Counted from the stretch's first letter, positions 38,790 through 51,500 are shown. The stretch: 64,000 nt of DNA from Neurospora crassa OR74A (GCF_000182925.2 NC_026501.1:1426001-1490000); one strand, 5' to 3'. Numbers and translations: made by a program. The notes: generated from the sequence alone by a model not told the origin.

Positions 38790-40709
38790 CTAGAAGGCAA
38801 TATCCTCACCAAGTTCCTCTTCTTCCGCTTCGTAGTCTTCGGAATCGGAACTATCTGATCCTGATTCTGAGCCTTCTTCTTCTTCTCCGTCATCTTCTTC
38901 GTCCTCGGCGTCAGAACTTGTTTGCAGGTCTCCGCTTGATTGTGATTCATCCTCTTCCTCCTCCTGGTCTTCTTCATCCTCCCCTTCTTCTTCTTCTTCT
39001 TCGTCTTCACCCTCCTCCTCTTCATCCGCCTTCGTACCGCTCGTCTCACCCTCACTTACGCCCGTCCCAGTTGCCCTCGCCGTCTGACTTTGCTTTTGGC
39101 TCTCCCTCCTCTCTGGCACCCGAACCGGCCCATCATCACTAGCCGCATCCTCGCCCGGTCTAATCTCATCCTCGAACGACACCCTTCTCCTCTCCCTGAC
39201 CTCATCATCAAACGACACCCGATTACTGCTACTCCTCCTCCCACTGCTCTCCGTCGACAATCGATTCAGGTTAGGTCGCTCTTTTACGCCAGCCGCAAAC
39301 GCCACGTTCCTCCCGCCTTGATTTGCCGCCGCTGCATGAGCTTCAGCAGGACTCAAAACATCGCCATTCCAAGGCTTGCATTCTTTAACCAGCTCGCCAC
39401 ACCGCAAGCACGTCCACCCTTCGCCTTCCTCGCGCTCGATGCGCGTCGCCACGCACACGAAGCAGTACACGCAGCCGCAGGGCATGGCCTCGTAAGGATT
39501 CGTGATGTCGGTCTGGGCGGAGCCGACGACGCCTGAAGACGAAGAGGCGGCGGCCATGAGCTCGGCTTCGGACTTGGCGCTGTTTTGGTCCTGGTAGCAG
39601 ATGGCGCAGGTGCGTTCCGGTAAAAAGGCGAATTCGCCGCCCTTGTTCTGGGTGGGATCGTTGGTGGAAGAGGTGGTGAGCATCGATTTTGTGCGGCGCC
39701 AGGTGCGTGCCAGCCAGCGGCGCCAGCGGTTGATTCCCACCAAGGGGAGGACGAACAAAAGGAACTCGGTAAAGGCGTGCCAGACGAGCTGGCGGTTGAG
39801 GTACTCGAATGACACCTCGCGCGAGACTTGCGAGGTGGGCGGCGCCAGACGCATGCGCAGGAGCCGGTCGAGGATGGTTCGGTAGCGGCCGTGCAGAAGG
39901 AAGACGAGGAAGGAAGCGAAAGAGGCGAAGGCATGAAAGGTGCCGATCGATTCGGTGAGGCGGCTGAGGCGCTGGATGTTGGGGTTGGGGCCCTCGACGG
40001 AGTAGGAAGAGGCTTCGTCGTGGTCAAGAAGGTACGTCTCCCATTTGGTCCAAAGGTACTTGCCACCCACGGTGACGAAGCCGTACAGGCTCTTTTGCAG
40101 CTTCGATGGCGGCTGGAGCACGGGGCCGGACTTGCGAGCGTCGGTGTAGCGCAGGTTCTGGAGCGCGGCGCCGTACGTGGCGTCATGGTCCCAGATGGTC
40201 AGCTTGAAGAGGATGGCGCGCAGGATGAGCAGGATCTCAGCATCCCACTCGTCTTTGAGGGTCGACGAGACGCCGCCGCCAATATACTTTAGGGCGTCGC
40301 CGACCTGGGTGCGGAGGAGATCGACGAGCTCGGCGTCGAGAAGTTCGGCGTCGACTTGGCCGACGCGGAAGGCGGGCCGTGTGCCCTCGCGCGAGGAGAT
40401 AGCATCCCAGAAAGAGAGGGTCGATGAGCCGAGGCGGCGGATTAAAGGGGATTGGGAGGCTGCGATGCGGGATCGTAGTTGGGATTCTGATCGCTGGGCG
40501 GCGAGGCGCGCGGCGTTCTCTGTCTCACGGGCCTGTCGGCGGGCGATTAGTCGCTGCTGGGCGAGGGCAAAGGTGTTGTCTGCCGGCAAGGTAGGAGGAG
40601 AGACAGTCGGTGCGGCGACGGCAGCTGGAGCTGGAGAGGGGGCAGGAGCAGGAGCAGGAGCAGGAGCAGAAGGCGGAGGCCCTGGAGGGGAGGACTTGGG
40701 TTCGCTCAT
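38790..40709 (-). CDS. pex2: Peroxisome biogenesis factor Pex2, RING-finger ubiquitin ligase
   Basis: Peroxisomal membrane RING E3 that, with Pex10 and Pex12, ubiquitinates the import receptor Pex5 for recycling. In the relative Podospora anserina, the PEX2 homologue (car1) is needed for karyogamy. Single exon, 639 aa. The N terminus is Pro/Ala-rich with (AP) repeats. The conserved Pex2/Pex12 membrane region spans about 90-340, with hydrophobic stretches FHAFASFASFLVFLLHG and HAFTEFLLFVLPLVGI. The RING covers about 366-447: CAIC, MPCGCVYCFVC and CLRC. The position usually held by His is Cys, giving CxCxxCxxC. After it comes a 190-residue disordered, very acidic tail (DEEEEGEDEEEEEE) ending GEDIAF, much longer than in yeast or human. 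Divergent from the fused dehydrogenase gene. Confidence 0.93.
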   Translation of the reverse strand: MSEPKSSPPGPPPSAPAPAPAPAPSPAPAAVAAPTVSPPTLPADNTFALAQQRLIARRQARETENAARLAAQRSESQLRSRIAASQSPLIRRLGSSTLSFWDAISSREGTRPAFRVGQVDAELLDAELVDLLRTQVGDALKYIGGGVSSTLKDEWDAEILLILRAILFKLTIWDHDATYGAALQNLRYTDARKSGPVLQPPSKLQKSLYGFVTVGGKYLWTKWETYLLDHDEASSYSVEGPNPNIQRLSRLTESIGTFHAFASFASFLVFLLHGRYRTILDRLLRMRLAPPTSQVSREVSFEYLNRQLVWHAFTEFLLFVLPLVGINRWRRWLARTWRRTKSMLTTSSTNDPTQNKGGEFAFLPERTCAICYQDQNSAKSEAELMAAASSSSGVVGSAQTDITNPYEAMPCGCVYCFVCVATRIEREEGEGWTCLRCGELVKECKPWNGDVLSPAEAHAAAANQGGRNVAFAAGVKERPNLNRLSTESSGRRSSSNRVSFDDEVRERRRVSFEDEIRPGEDAASDDGPVRVPERRESQKQSQTARATGTGVSEGETSGTKADEEEEGEDEEEEEEGEDEEDQEEEEDESQSSGDLQTSSDAEDEEDDGEEEEGSESGSDSSDSEDYEAEEEELGEDIAF

Positions 40710-41984
40710 CGGATCGGATAAGGAGGGATTCGGATTCGAGGGTCGAGGCTGGCTGGCGTGGGTATATTAAGGCTGGAGAAACGCAATTAATAAGGAGGGG
40801 GGGGTATCAAACGTTTATCGGGATGGAAGTTGTATCATGTCGTTGGTTGAACAAGAACAAACTAGAAGAAACAGAGAAACAAGGGAAAGGGCCAGGGGAT
40901 AATTCAGACGAAGTCGGCAGTACACTAGTCGATGATCATCCCGGGTGCGGTGATGCGTGGAGGTACCAGTTGTCGGGAGGCCGATGGAGTCTAGTGTTGA
41001 TCTCAGGAGGAGCCAAGAAGCGACCCGACGGGGGAGCCGAGGTCCATTGGCACGGGCGGCGGTTCCCGCTCAGGGCAGTTGTTCCAGCCAGGTTCGCTTT
41101 CTCCAGCCCAACCTAAATGGAAGGCTTGGAAGAAGGACATGACAGAGAGTGACAGAGTGACAAACAGTCGTGTAGGTAGTAGGCAATTCGACAGCCACTA
41201 ACTGCCCGACCGACACCATCCGCCAAAGAGGGCGGTTTCAGTTGTAAACGTCACGGTCACAAACCTCAAGGCGTCGGGACCGTCAATTTCTGTTCTGGCA
41301 TTTGACGGCTTCCTTTTCAGCTGAACCTCAGCCTAGCCAGCCCCGTCCGATAGCAACCCCGGGCCCCTGGACGACACGGCAGAAGCACGCCGGGGAAAGT
41401 GGAGAGGGACCCACTTGGTAAGGTAGCTTACACTTACTGCGTACAGGGACCACCGAACCGCAAGGGGAACTGCGACCTCATCCTTCCAGGTTTCATCCAA
41501 GCGGCGGCAACTAGTTCTAGTCCAGTTCCCCAACTTCCCGATGTACACGAACTATTAAGTGAGGCTACTATGGATTCATCACCAAGCAGGACTCTTCCTT
41601 CCATTCGACCTCTTCTTCCACACCATTTTTCCTGGAGTTAAATAAACCACAAGACGCGCCTATCGGTATGCTACTGACCCAATAGAGAGACCGGACAAGC
41701 CAGGAACCCGAGCGGGAGTTGAATCGATACCCGGCGAGGGTCGATGTGAGATGGATTATGGTTTGAGTTGACCTGGTGGCCTCGCGTCATGCCGACGTAT
41801 CATGATGCATTGGGACGGATGATGCTTTCAATTTGCACATCCAGATACAGGGCAGCTACATGTACTTGGGAACATACCTACCTCTATGCCTAGGTCACCT
41901 TGTCCTCCCTGTTGAACAACACGTCGGTTCCCCATCTCTCAACATCTGTGGAAATTTGATCATAGGCAGTGGACATCCATCAAC
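40710..41984. other. Divergent promoter region between pex2 and the fusion gene
   Basis: 1.27 kb shared upstream region. TAGGTAGTAGG lies at 41172-41182 and ATACCTACCTC at 41875-41885. Small frames such as one starting at 41570 (MDSSPSRTLPSIRPLL) have no support beyond an ATG. No TATA box is obvious. Confidence 0.45.
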
Positions 41985-43900
41985 ATGACGCCCTGGAAGT
42001 TACCATCCACCGCCGGAAGATCTGTTGGAATTCTCGGGGCCGGCGTCCTGGGTCGTCGAATCGGCGCCTGCTGGGCATCGGCCGGCTACCAAGTCCACAT
42101 CAGGGACCCAGACCCTCGACAGACGAACGCGGCGTTGCAGTACATCACCAGCGAGCTATGGAGATACAAGCCCATCGTTGATCCGAACACCATCAGCGTT
42201 CGTGGCTTCCAGAATATGGAACACGCCGTGGAGGATTCTTGGCTGGTTATCGAATGCGTACCCGAGAAATTGAACATGAAAATCGATTTGTTTGCCGAAC
42301 TCGAAAACATCACCCGGCCGGATGCCATCCTAGCCTCAAACTCCTCCTCCTACAAGTCCCGCGAGATGACGGCCATGGTCAAGCCAGAGACGGCTCAACG
42401 AATGCTGAACACCCACTACATGGTCCCGCCGACCATCCGTATCGTCGAGCTCATGACGAGTGGTTCTACGCGACCCGAGATATTTCCCTTCCTCTTGAAC
42501 CACTTCAGAGCGTCAGGCATGATGCCGGTGATTGCACACAAGGAGTCGACTGGTTTCATCCTGAACCGCGTTTGGGCAGCCATCAAGCGCGAGTGTCTCA
42601 TGGTGCTGGCTGAAGGCGTGGCTTCTCCCCAAGAACTCGACGCTGTCTGGACCGAGATGTTTATCGAGAACGGTAGTCCACCCTGCACTCTGATGGACTC
42701 GGTCGGCCTAGATACCGTTTCGCTCATCGAGAAGCACTACATCCAAGAGCGTGGCCTGCAGGACAGAGGTGTCTTGCCCTTTCTACAAAAGTACATTGAC
42801 GAGGGCAGACTCGGAGCCAAGAGCAGCAAGGGCGGTCTTTACCCTCCTAATCACACCGTCAAGACGGCTAACCAGGAACAAGCCAGTTACGACAATCTGC
42901 ATGTTCCGTCCTTGTACTTTTTGGATATTGGATGGAACAATGATCCGGATGACGTCGGGTTCTACAGGAAGGGCCGCATTTTCGTGGGAAGTGCGGATGG
43001 AAGATCTCCGCTCAAGGTAATCGCCCATCATCTGCCGATGCCAGATGGAATCGCCCTCTCCCAGAAGGCTGGCAAGATATTCTGGACCAACATGGGCACT
43101 CCCGGTCAAAACGATGGTTCCATCATGTCGTGCAACCTGGACGGCACTGGCGCACGGGTCATCATCCCCCCCGGCGCCGTTCACACACCCAAGCAGTTGT
43201 CTGTCGACCAGGAGAACGAGGTGCTTTATTTCTCTGATCGAGAGGGCATGCGAGTCTTCCGTTGCGGCGTTGATGGATCCAATCTCCAGACTCTCGTCCG
43301 CGCTGGCGACTGGAGGAAGGGGATAGATGACCCTACTTTGTGGTGCGTAGGTATCACTGTCTCAGCTCGAGAGGGCAAGTTCTACTGGACCCAAAAGGGA
43401 CCGCCCAGGGGCGCCAAAGGACGCATTTACCGGGCCTCCATCGAGATGCCCCAGGGATTTGGTGCTTCCAACAGACCGGATGTTGAGGTGGTTTTTGATC
43501 ACCTGCCGGAGCCGGTTGACCTCGCGATGGACGAGGAGGGCAGCGCTCTGTATTGGACTGACCGTGGAGAGCTGCCGAACGGCAATACTTTGAACCGGGC
43601 AGCTTTGAATCCGGATGGGTCATTCAGCAAGCATCAGGTCCTCGCGCGGAATCTGCATGAGGCGATTGGACTGGCCATTGATAAAAAGAACAGGTACATC
43701 TATGCTACAGATCTGTATGTCAACACCCATGCTGCTTTTAAGGCTCGAATTGAAGATGTGGTACTAACCAAACACACAGCGGCGGTGCGGTCTATCGGTT
43801 CAACATGGACGGCAGTGGTAAACAGACAATTTATGAAGACCAGGGAGCGTTTGCGGGCATTGCTTTGCTAGAACAGGCCGTTCCCAGTTCGAGCTTGTAG
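41985..43900 (+). CDS. 3-hydroxyacyl-CoA dehydrogenase-like domain fused to a YWTD-type beta-propeller
   Basis: Two exons, 41985-43714 and 43780-43900 (65 bp intron, GTATGT donor, GTACTAACC branch site), encode 616 aa. Residues 12-190 form a Rossmann NAD domain with GxGxxG at G18-G20-G23 (GILGAGVLGRR) and acidic D41 in HIRDPDP ending the second strand. The 3-hydroxyacyl-CoA dehydrogenase signature continues with catalytic-type His144 (NTHYMVPP) and GFILNRVWAAIKREC opening the C-terminal helical domain to about 295. This half resembles L-gulonate dehydrogenase/lambda-crystallin-type members. From about 308 a propeller of LDL-receptor YWTD or SMP-30-like repeats follows: KIFWTNMG, VLYFSDREG, KFYWTQKG, ALYWTDRGE, YIYATDL. 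No signal peptide or peroxisomal SKL (it ends PSSSL) is present. The substrate is unknown. A sugar-acid or hydroxyacid oxidation coupled to lactone handling is a guess. Confidence 0.88.
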
Positions 43901-44418
43901 GTTGAGAAGACAACCAAGAGCATCGAGTGTGTAACTACCTAGGTGTGTTAGGTAGGTAGTCTGCAGCCAGCTAGAATAGGAAGCCCCCTTTTATTCTTGT
44001 GTTGATAAAGGCGGTCTCGGTGAAAGTGGTTGCAGGAGTGTTAGGATTTCGCACCGCAGTAAAGTGGCTGCACTAACATTTCAAGCTGCCCCGCCTTCCA
44101 GTTGTTACTTTGTAGCCGTTCAAACCGCCCGGGACATTTCAGCCCACTGCAGTGACGGGCCCGCTTCAACACTCTACCTAGCTGCAGCGCGTCACAGCTC
44201 AGACCTCTCCAAGTTCCAGAAACGGGCCTCAACTTGTCAACGAAGCTCCTCCATCTCCATTCCGCTTGCTTCAACTGATTCCACAAACTCGACTTGAAAC
44301 ATTTACACCATTGACTTTCTTTCGCTTCTTATATATGATACCCCAGGCCACCCTCAACCGACTACGACTAGGCCAGAGACACCCCCCAGCCGGCGCTAAC
44401 AACAACAAGAACAACACA
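43901..44418. other. Intergenic region ahead of kap120
   Basis: About 520 bases between two tandem genes. TTAGGTAGGTAG lies at 43949-43960 in the 3' flank of the fusion gene. The kap120 leader ends in AACAACAAGAACAACACAATG. Nothing coding is supported. Confidence 0.5.
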
Positions 44419-47400
44419 ATGAGCTTCGCTATCGAGGTGCCCGGCGAGGCAGCCCCTCTAAACCTCCTCGAGCTTGCCCGGACGCTAGAGTACGCCGCCC
44501 TTTCTACAGACCACACCCAGAGACAGTCAGCCGGCCAGCAGCTTCAGTCATGGGAGTCTCGCCCAGACTACCATGTTTCTCTACAGGTGGGTTCAATTGG
44601 AGCTATCAGCCTCTTTGGAGTTATGGTGACGGTGCTAACGTCTCCTGCCCACCCCACCATATAGACCGTCTTCCTCGACAAGTCCATAAACAACTCCGTC
44701 CGCTTTCTCGCAGTTATCCTGCTCAAGAACGGAATCGACAAATACTGGCGACACACTGCGAAACATGCGATCCAACCCGCCGAGAAACAGTTTATTCGCT
44801 CGAGGCTACTCCAGGGCTCAGTCGGCGAGGAGGACAAGACCCTCGCACTACACAACGCCCTTGTCATCGCAAAGATTGTCCGCATAGACTACCCCAACGA
44901 CTGGCCAGACGTCATCCCGAGCATCATCAATGTCACGAGGAGCGCCAGAACAGAGAGTGCTCTTGCCCTCAGCGGAGCTCTGCAGGTGCTGCTGCGGGTA
45001 GTCAAAGAGCTCGCAACAGCGCGGTTGCGGAGGTCCCAGACCGCTCTTCAGGCCGTTACACCCGAGCTTGTCCAATTGCTCGGTGAGATATATACCGAGC
45101 GGACGGCCGCATGGCAGCAGTTCTTCGCGAGGGGTGGCAGCGGCGATGAAGATGAGGCCGACTACTACATGCAGAACAGCCTCACAGCCCTCAAAATCTT
45201 ACGTAGGCTGGTCACCGTTGGCTACGAACATCCCCATACCGATCCGATGGTCCAGGGTTTCTGGTCGCTGTCGCAATCCCAATTTGACCAGTTCCTTACC
45301 GGCGTCAGCTCCGAGTCGCACATCCCTGCCCCTTTCCAGGACTCGGTGGGCAAGCACTTGATCCAGTTCACGAAACTGCACATCGACATGTGCGATTCCC
45401 ACCCGGCCAGCTTCCCTCTGCTACCGAATTCCATTCCGCTCGTCAAGGCTTACTGGAATCTGGTAAAGCAATTCTCAAATGAGTTTGAAAAGTCGGGCGG
45501 CATCAGGCAAACGGGCTCCGAGAACCACGACGGTAGCGCCAAACACGAAGGACCGCTCTCGGAGAAGCTGGCCCTTAAAGGTCTTTTGCTGCTTAGAAGC
45601 TGTGTGTCGATTGCCCACAGGCCGATGCAGACTTTCAAATACAAGAGCCCAGAGGTCAAGAATCAGGAAAGAGAGGCCATGGAACTTGTCAAGGACCAAC
45701 TATTGACAAACAGCTTCCTGCTGGATATTGTTCAAGTAACCATCAGTAGGCTATTCATCTTCCGGCAGTCCGATCTCGAGGCATGGGAAGAAGACCCGGA
45801 AGGGTGGGAGGCTGCGGAGCGTAACGAAGGTCAAGCATACGAGTGGGCTGTTCGGCCTTGTGCTGAAAGGCTGCTCATTGACCTCCTGACGCACTACAAG
45901 GAGCTTGGGCAACCACTTCTTACATACTGCGAATTTGCGACCAAGGTCGATATGGATATCGTCACCAAGGAGGCGGCTTACTGCGCTCTTGGGTGTGCAG
46001 CCGCTGTTATTCACGAGGCCTTCGACTTTGACCGTTTTCTAAAGACTACGCTGGTGAAGGACGCACAGATCCAGGATTCCATGTCCAAGCTGCTCCGTAG
46101 ACGGATAGCCATTCTGCTCAACCAGTGGATCTCGATCAAGATCACCGAGGAAAGTCGACCTGCCGTCTACGAAATCTTTAGACACTTGATGAACCCTGAC
46201 GACCCGCATAACGATCAGGTTGTCCGTACCACTGCTGCGCGCGAGTTTAAGGGGATTGTGGACGACTTTGGGTTCCAGGGCGAGCAGTTCCTACCGTTTG
46301 CCCCCGACGTCTTCAACCAGCTTATGGGGCTCCTCCAGGAGGTTGAAAGCGATGAGACCAAGTTGACTGTTCTCGACACTATTCGGGCGATTGTGCAGCG
46401 AATGGAGACTCATATTACTCAGTTTGGCGACGCCATTATGCTGACTCTTCCCAAGTTGTGGGAGTCAGCTGAGAAGGAGGAGTATATGATCAAGCAGTCT
46501 ATTCTGGCCATCATGTCTGCGCTCGTTGACTCGATGCGTGGGGACTCTCAGCGGTACCAACCGGCGATTATCCCCCTGCTGCGTGAGGCTATGGAACCCG
46601 AGTCTGCCCTTCACCTCCACCTTATTGAAGAATCGGTAGCTCTGTGGAAGTCCGTAACCACACAAAGCTACCCTCCCCTCCACCCCGACCTCGTACAAAT
46701 GGTTGAGCTTGCTCTGCCCCTTCTTGAGTACGATTCGGAAGTAGCAAACCAGTGTCTCGAAGTTGTAAAGAACTACATCCTCCTCGCGCCCCGCGAGATC
46801 CTCGACGATCGCCTACGCCGTCCCACCCTCGCAGCCCTCGTCAAGACACTCGATGCCCGCTCTCGCGAGCAATCCCAGACCGGTGCCAGGTCCATCGAGC
46901 TGATTCTGCGCATTGCCGAGAATATCGGGGGCGTCCAAGGGCTGCAGGTAGTTGTCCAGGACATGCTGGAAATCGGCCTCCTCAACACCATCTTCGAGGG
47001 CCTCCACAGCGCCTGGGAGGCAAGCACAACGCACGGCCCCAACAAGAAGGTCAGCCAGATCAACACGATCAAGCAGACGGACTACTTCATGCTGCTAGCG
47101 CGCATCGCGCTCGGCGATCCTACAGTGTTTCTGACCATGTTGGCCGGCATCGCGACGACCGCCGGGTCCACCGCCGAACAGGTGTGGGAGTGGCTGGGGA
47201 CTTTGTGGTTCAACAACTTTGATTGCATGGCCGAGGTCGAACGGCAGAAGCTCAGCATGTTGGCGCTCACCCGCCTCTGGGAGCTGCCGGACCCCATGGT
47301 GCAGGAAAAGATTGTGCTCGCGAGGCTGCAGGATTTCTTGGCGATGTGGACGAGTGTGGTGACGGAGCTGGCGGCGAGCGAGGATGATCAGTCGCTGACT

Positions 47401-47721
47401 GAACAACAAGATTTCCGACAATCGATAAACTCAACATCGAAAGAGCAGCTAGCGGGAGGGAGTACTAACCCGAGGGATTACCTGGTATGGGATCCCAATA
47501 ACTTGCCTAGTTACGAGTGGGATACCCCACTCGATGTGACGGAACGGCAGTTTGCGCTGAAGGATCCAGTGCATAGAGTGGAAGCGTACGAGTTTGCGAG
47601 GGAACGGTTGCAGGGGTTGGTGCAGAGGATGGGTGGTGAGCAGCAGTTTGAGGCGGAGTGGGCGGTTAATGTGGATAAGGATGTGCTGGAGGGGTTTAGG
47701 AGGTTGGGGGAGGGGAGGTAG
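44419..47721 (+). CDS. kap120: Importin-beta family karyopherin Kap120 / importin-11
   Basis: Nuclear transport receptor of the HEAT-repeat importin-beta superfamily. The yeast orthologue Kap120 imports cargo such as the ribosome assembly factor Rpf1. Two exons, 44419-44586 and 44665-47721, with a 78 bp intron; 1074 aa. The N-terminal Ran-binding (IBN) region spans about 16-115: ALSTDHTQRQSAGQQLQSWE, then FLAVILLKNGIDKYWR. LHNALVIAKIVRIDYPNDWPDVIP is the conserved motif of the family. The rest is helical HEAT-like repeats ending near EAYEFARERLQGLVQRMGG. The start at 44419 follows an A-rich leader. An upstream in-frame ATG at 44335 would add 28 residues that look like leader sequence. Convergent with the BRCT gene. 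Confidence 0.92.
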
Positions 47722-48509
47722 AGGGTTGAGGTCTTGGGAAGGTTGTGGATTCAGGGTGGTGAGGGGGGCAGGAGGACGAGAATTGAGGAGGAGGGAAAGG
47801 GGGCATGGAAGAAAGCTCGGGATTAGAGAAAGAGGATACCAAACTTGAGGAAGCAGCATTTCGTCTGTTAGGGGGGTAATACGGTGACTGGGTCTGGGTT
47901 TGAAATCCGGTATATTATACTTCACAAACAGTTATTCACGCCACGCAACTCCCTTTTCAAGGAGAGTCTTCGTGGAAGTTAACCGGCTTTCGGCAACGAG
48001 CTCAATCAATGAATCATGAGATCGGTAAACATACTCGCATCTACGCAGTAAGTGTACTTGATTCATAACGATGTACACAGCCCCTGGTCATCCTCAACAA
48101 GCCAAAACTCTTCATGGCAATCAGGGAGCGAGTGATTCGGTTTCTGAACAATATTCTCACAAAAACCGAGAAGAAACATCTTGGTCATTTCACAGCCCAA
48201 ACAGCACCTCAACATCAAAACATGTTCCATCCATGAGAGAAACTCCATAAACCATTCATTCCTTCGCATTACACCTGAAAAAGACAGACGAACCAAACTT
48301 TAACCCTCCCTCCCTCCCTTTCCTCCTTCAAACAAGAAAAAACGCCATGGATGGTATACCTTGATGAGCCTAACAAACCTCTCTCTTTTTACTCCAACAG
48401 CAGCAAATAACACAAAAGGACGACAACAACAACAACAGACAAAACAATTAAGTAAAAAGCAAGCGAATCCTCCCTCTCTCCCTGATCTTTTCATTTTCCC
48501 CCACTGCTT
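47722..48509. other. Convergent intergenic region
   Basis: 790 bases between the stops of kap120 and the BRCT gene, probably both 3' UTRs. It contains a (CCCT)n-like tract near 48305 and CAA/CAG-rich sequence at 48400-48445. No gene is supported. Confidence 0.5.
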
Positions 48510-51500
48510 TTACTTCGCTGTGCCTCCAACACCACCACCCCCGACACTTCCCCCTCCACCGTTATTGTTATTGTTATTGTTGTTGTTGTTGTTGTTGTTG
48601 TTATTGTTCCCCGTCCAACTCCTCGCAAGCGGACTCCCCACCTTGGGCGCAAACTGCAAGCTCTTTCGTCTCGCCGCATTCAACCGCATCATGACTCCCA
48701 GGTTTCTTTCGCGGGTGTTATTGTTGTTGTTATCACGGCCTCCTCCTCGGAGTAGACCCATTGTTCCTGCCATTGTGCTCAGCGGAGCGGTAGCAGCAGC
48801 AGCAGCAGCAGAAGTTGGTCCCTCGCCGTTGTTGTGGTTATTGTTGCCATCAACATCCATCTCATCCTGACTCAAAAATCCAGGGGCAGAGCCAGACCCG
48901 ACTGAGACGGAAAACAGACTCCTTCTACCGTTACCTGTTGCCGTTGTCGAGGAACCAATAGTAGTGGAAGGAACAGCATAGCTTAAACTAGGCTTGGGCG
49001 GACACGTCATGGCTCCTCTCTCGTAGAAAGCGTGACTTTCGCGCTCCCGCTCCGGCATCGCTTCCCTTAGGAACTCGGCCTCGTGGCCGGCTTCGTCGGC
49101 TGGGATCAGGAATGAACCTCCGTCAATGTCAATGTCAATGTCACCACCGCCGCCGGGGTAATCGGTGGTGGTAGTGGTGGAAGAAGCGGGAGATAGGTTA
49201 GCTGCTAGACGGGCGATGGTCTCGGGGGCCGGGGTCTTGGGGATGGGCGAGAAGGTGGACCATTCCCTTTCTTCTTCCTCTTCTTCGTCTGCTTGAGGTC
49301 TCGAGTTGGTTGATGTGGACATGGCGAGGATGGAGTCGCTTACGCGGCGGTTGTTGTTGTCACCACCGGGGGATGATGAAGAGGCGTCGGGGGAGGGAGG
49401 GGTGCGGATCCAAAGGGAGGAGGAGCGGCGCTTGCTGCGGCCAGTGTTGGTGGTGTTGCCGGGGGTTGTGGGGTGTTGTTGTTGGGTTTGGCGGGTGGTA
49501 GTTGAAGAGGAGAATGATGAGGTGGTCGTGGTTGTGGTAGTGGTCGTCTTGGTGGCGATGGTCGCGCTGGAGCTGGAACCGGAGCCGGAGGGCACGAGGG
49601 TACCGTTGAGATTGGCTAGCGCCTTGGGCTCCATGCTCTTTCTCCTGCGGGCACCGCCGCGGGGGATGAAAGAGAGGTCGATCAAGTAGTCGGCTTCGTC
49701 CAGCCACTTGTTTTCACGTTCGCAACTGTATAGAAACCGTTAGCATGTTGTTCATCACCTGGTTTGTCAAAGAGATAATGGGTACTCACTCAAGAACCCA
49801 GCTGACTCCCACGCACTGCACAACACCTTGACTCTCCTTGACCTTCTCCAGCGTCCTCTTGCTACCATCCTTGAACACTACATGCGTGATACCAATCTTC
49901 TGTCCTGGCCCAGACACCGGTTCATCACCCGAAGCACCAGTACTGGGATTCCACGACCAATTCTTTACGCAACGCGCGCCCATCTGCCCTAGCAGCTCAA
50001 TAAAGAGCCCACTGGCATCCGCGCCCTCAGCAGTATGCACATCGCAGTACACAACCGCTCCCCTCAAGAGCTTGGGATTGAGGTCCTTGTGAGGGGTACG
50101 AGCAGGCGTGTCCATAGCCGACCACTCGACCTCGGACTTGGCGGGCGTGACCGGCTCGGAGGGGATAAAGTCATCTTCTTCGTCCTCTGCCTCTGGTTCC
50201 TCGGCAATCGGGGACCCGAACTCGGCTTCGTCTTCGGGGATCTCGGCCAGTGATGCCCCTGCACCCATGCTGGAGATCCGCCGGCTGCGGCGTCTCTGGC
50301 GGCCGCTCTCATCTGTAGTCATCTCGTGGCCTTTGGGAGGCGACGGTACAGGAGCGTTATTCTGTCCAGCGACCACTTGAGGTGGAGTCTGCTTCAAAGG
50401 TGTCTTGAAGGGAGTTGTCTGCTGAGCTGGAGTTTGCTTAGCGGGAGTGGTTTTGAGTGGAGTCTGCTGCATATGCACGTCAACCGGCTCATTCACTTGC
50501 TCCTGCTCGTGCTCCTCCTCGGCCTCCTCTTCCACGGTCTCCATATCCTCCTGACGCTCTTCTATGATAACATCAGCAGTATCCGCAAATGAGACCCTCG
50601 AGAGACTGCTTCTCCCCGACTTCCTAGGTCTGAGAGAACGCGGTGGCGCAGAGTTGGCTCCATCAGCAGATTTGAGAGGAACCTTGGACACTGTGTGCAC
50701 TTCCCTGAGGGCAGCCTGCGGGCGAACAGGGGTGGTCGGGTGAGCAAGAGCAGCGGAAGCTCGTCTGGTGACCCGATTTGTCGTGTCAGCCGGCGTGAAG
50801 AGGTTGACATTCAGAGGGCGGGTAGTGAACTCGGCCACAACCGGAACGGCATTCTCATCGCCATATTCCTGGCTCGCTTCCGAGAGGCTATCAGAGATGC
50901 TGTGCTGGCTTCCATCCTTATCGACGCCATCGGTCGTGTCCATCACATCAGAAATGCGGGCTAGCGCCTCGGCCTCGGCTGCGAGCTCGACATCTTCGGT
51001 GGTGATAGGGATGTCCTCGAGAAGTGGAGATGCGTCATCATCGTCAACCATGGCGTCGGGGTCGACTTCGGCTTGATCGGCATCGGCCATTGCTATCTCA
51101 ACGGAGTCCCCTTCCTCTTGCTCCTCTTCGTCCTCGACAGCCTCGGCAGCTTTGTGAGCATCCTCGTCAACATGTGTCTCATGTACATCAGCAGAGTCGG
51201 CGTCTACTTGAACTTCCTCATGTTGCTCCATTTTGACAACCTGTTCCTTTTCCTGAGCCAGTTCCATGTTCTTGTCCTCCTGTTGCTGCTGAACAAGGGT
51301 CTCAACATCAGCGGGAGTCTCAGCATCAGCTCTCTCAGAGGGATGATCCATAGTCTTCTCGGGCGAAGACTCCTTCGACTTCTGTTGCTGCTGTTGACGA
51401 GCAACCGAAGTCCCGAAAATCCCCGCCTCTTTCATCGCGGCTACATCGAAGAGTGTCTCCTCCTGCTCGTCCACTTGTTGCAACCTCCTTGAACTCCTCC

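Noticed and set aside
41690-41745. Possible tRNA T-arm (GTTGAATCGATACCC)
   Set aside because: The stem does not pair properly, and no cloverleaf or anticodon arm could be laid out on either strand.
49786-49790. BRCT gene ending at the TGA after WVLE, with a separate gene at 48510-49685
   Set aside because: The stop lies in a GTGAGT donor; splicing to 49725 completes the BRCT signature WVLDCERENKW, so it is one gene.
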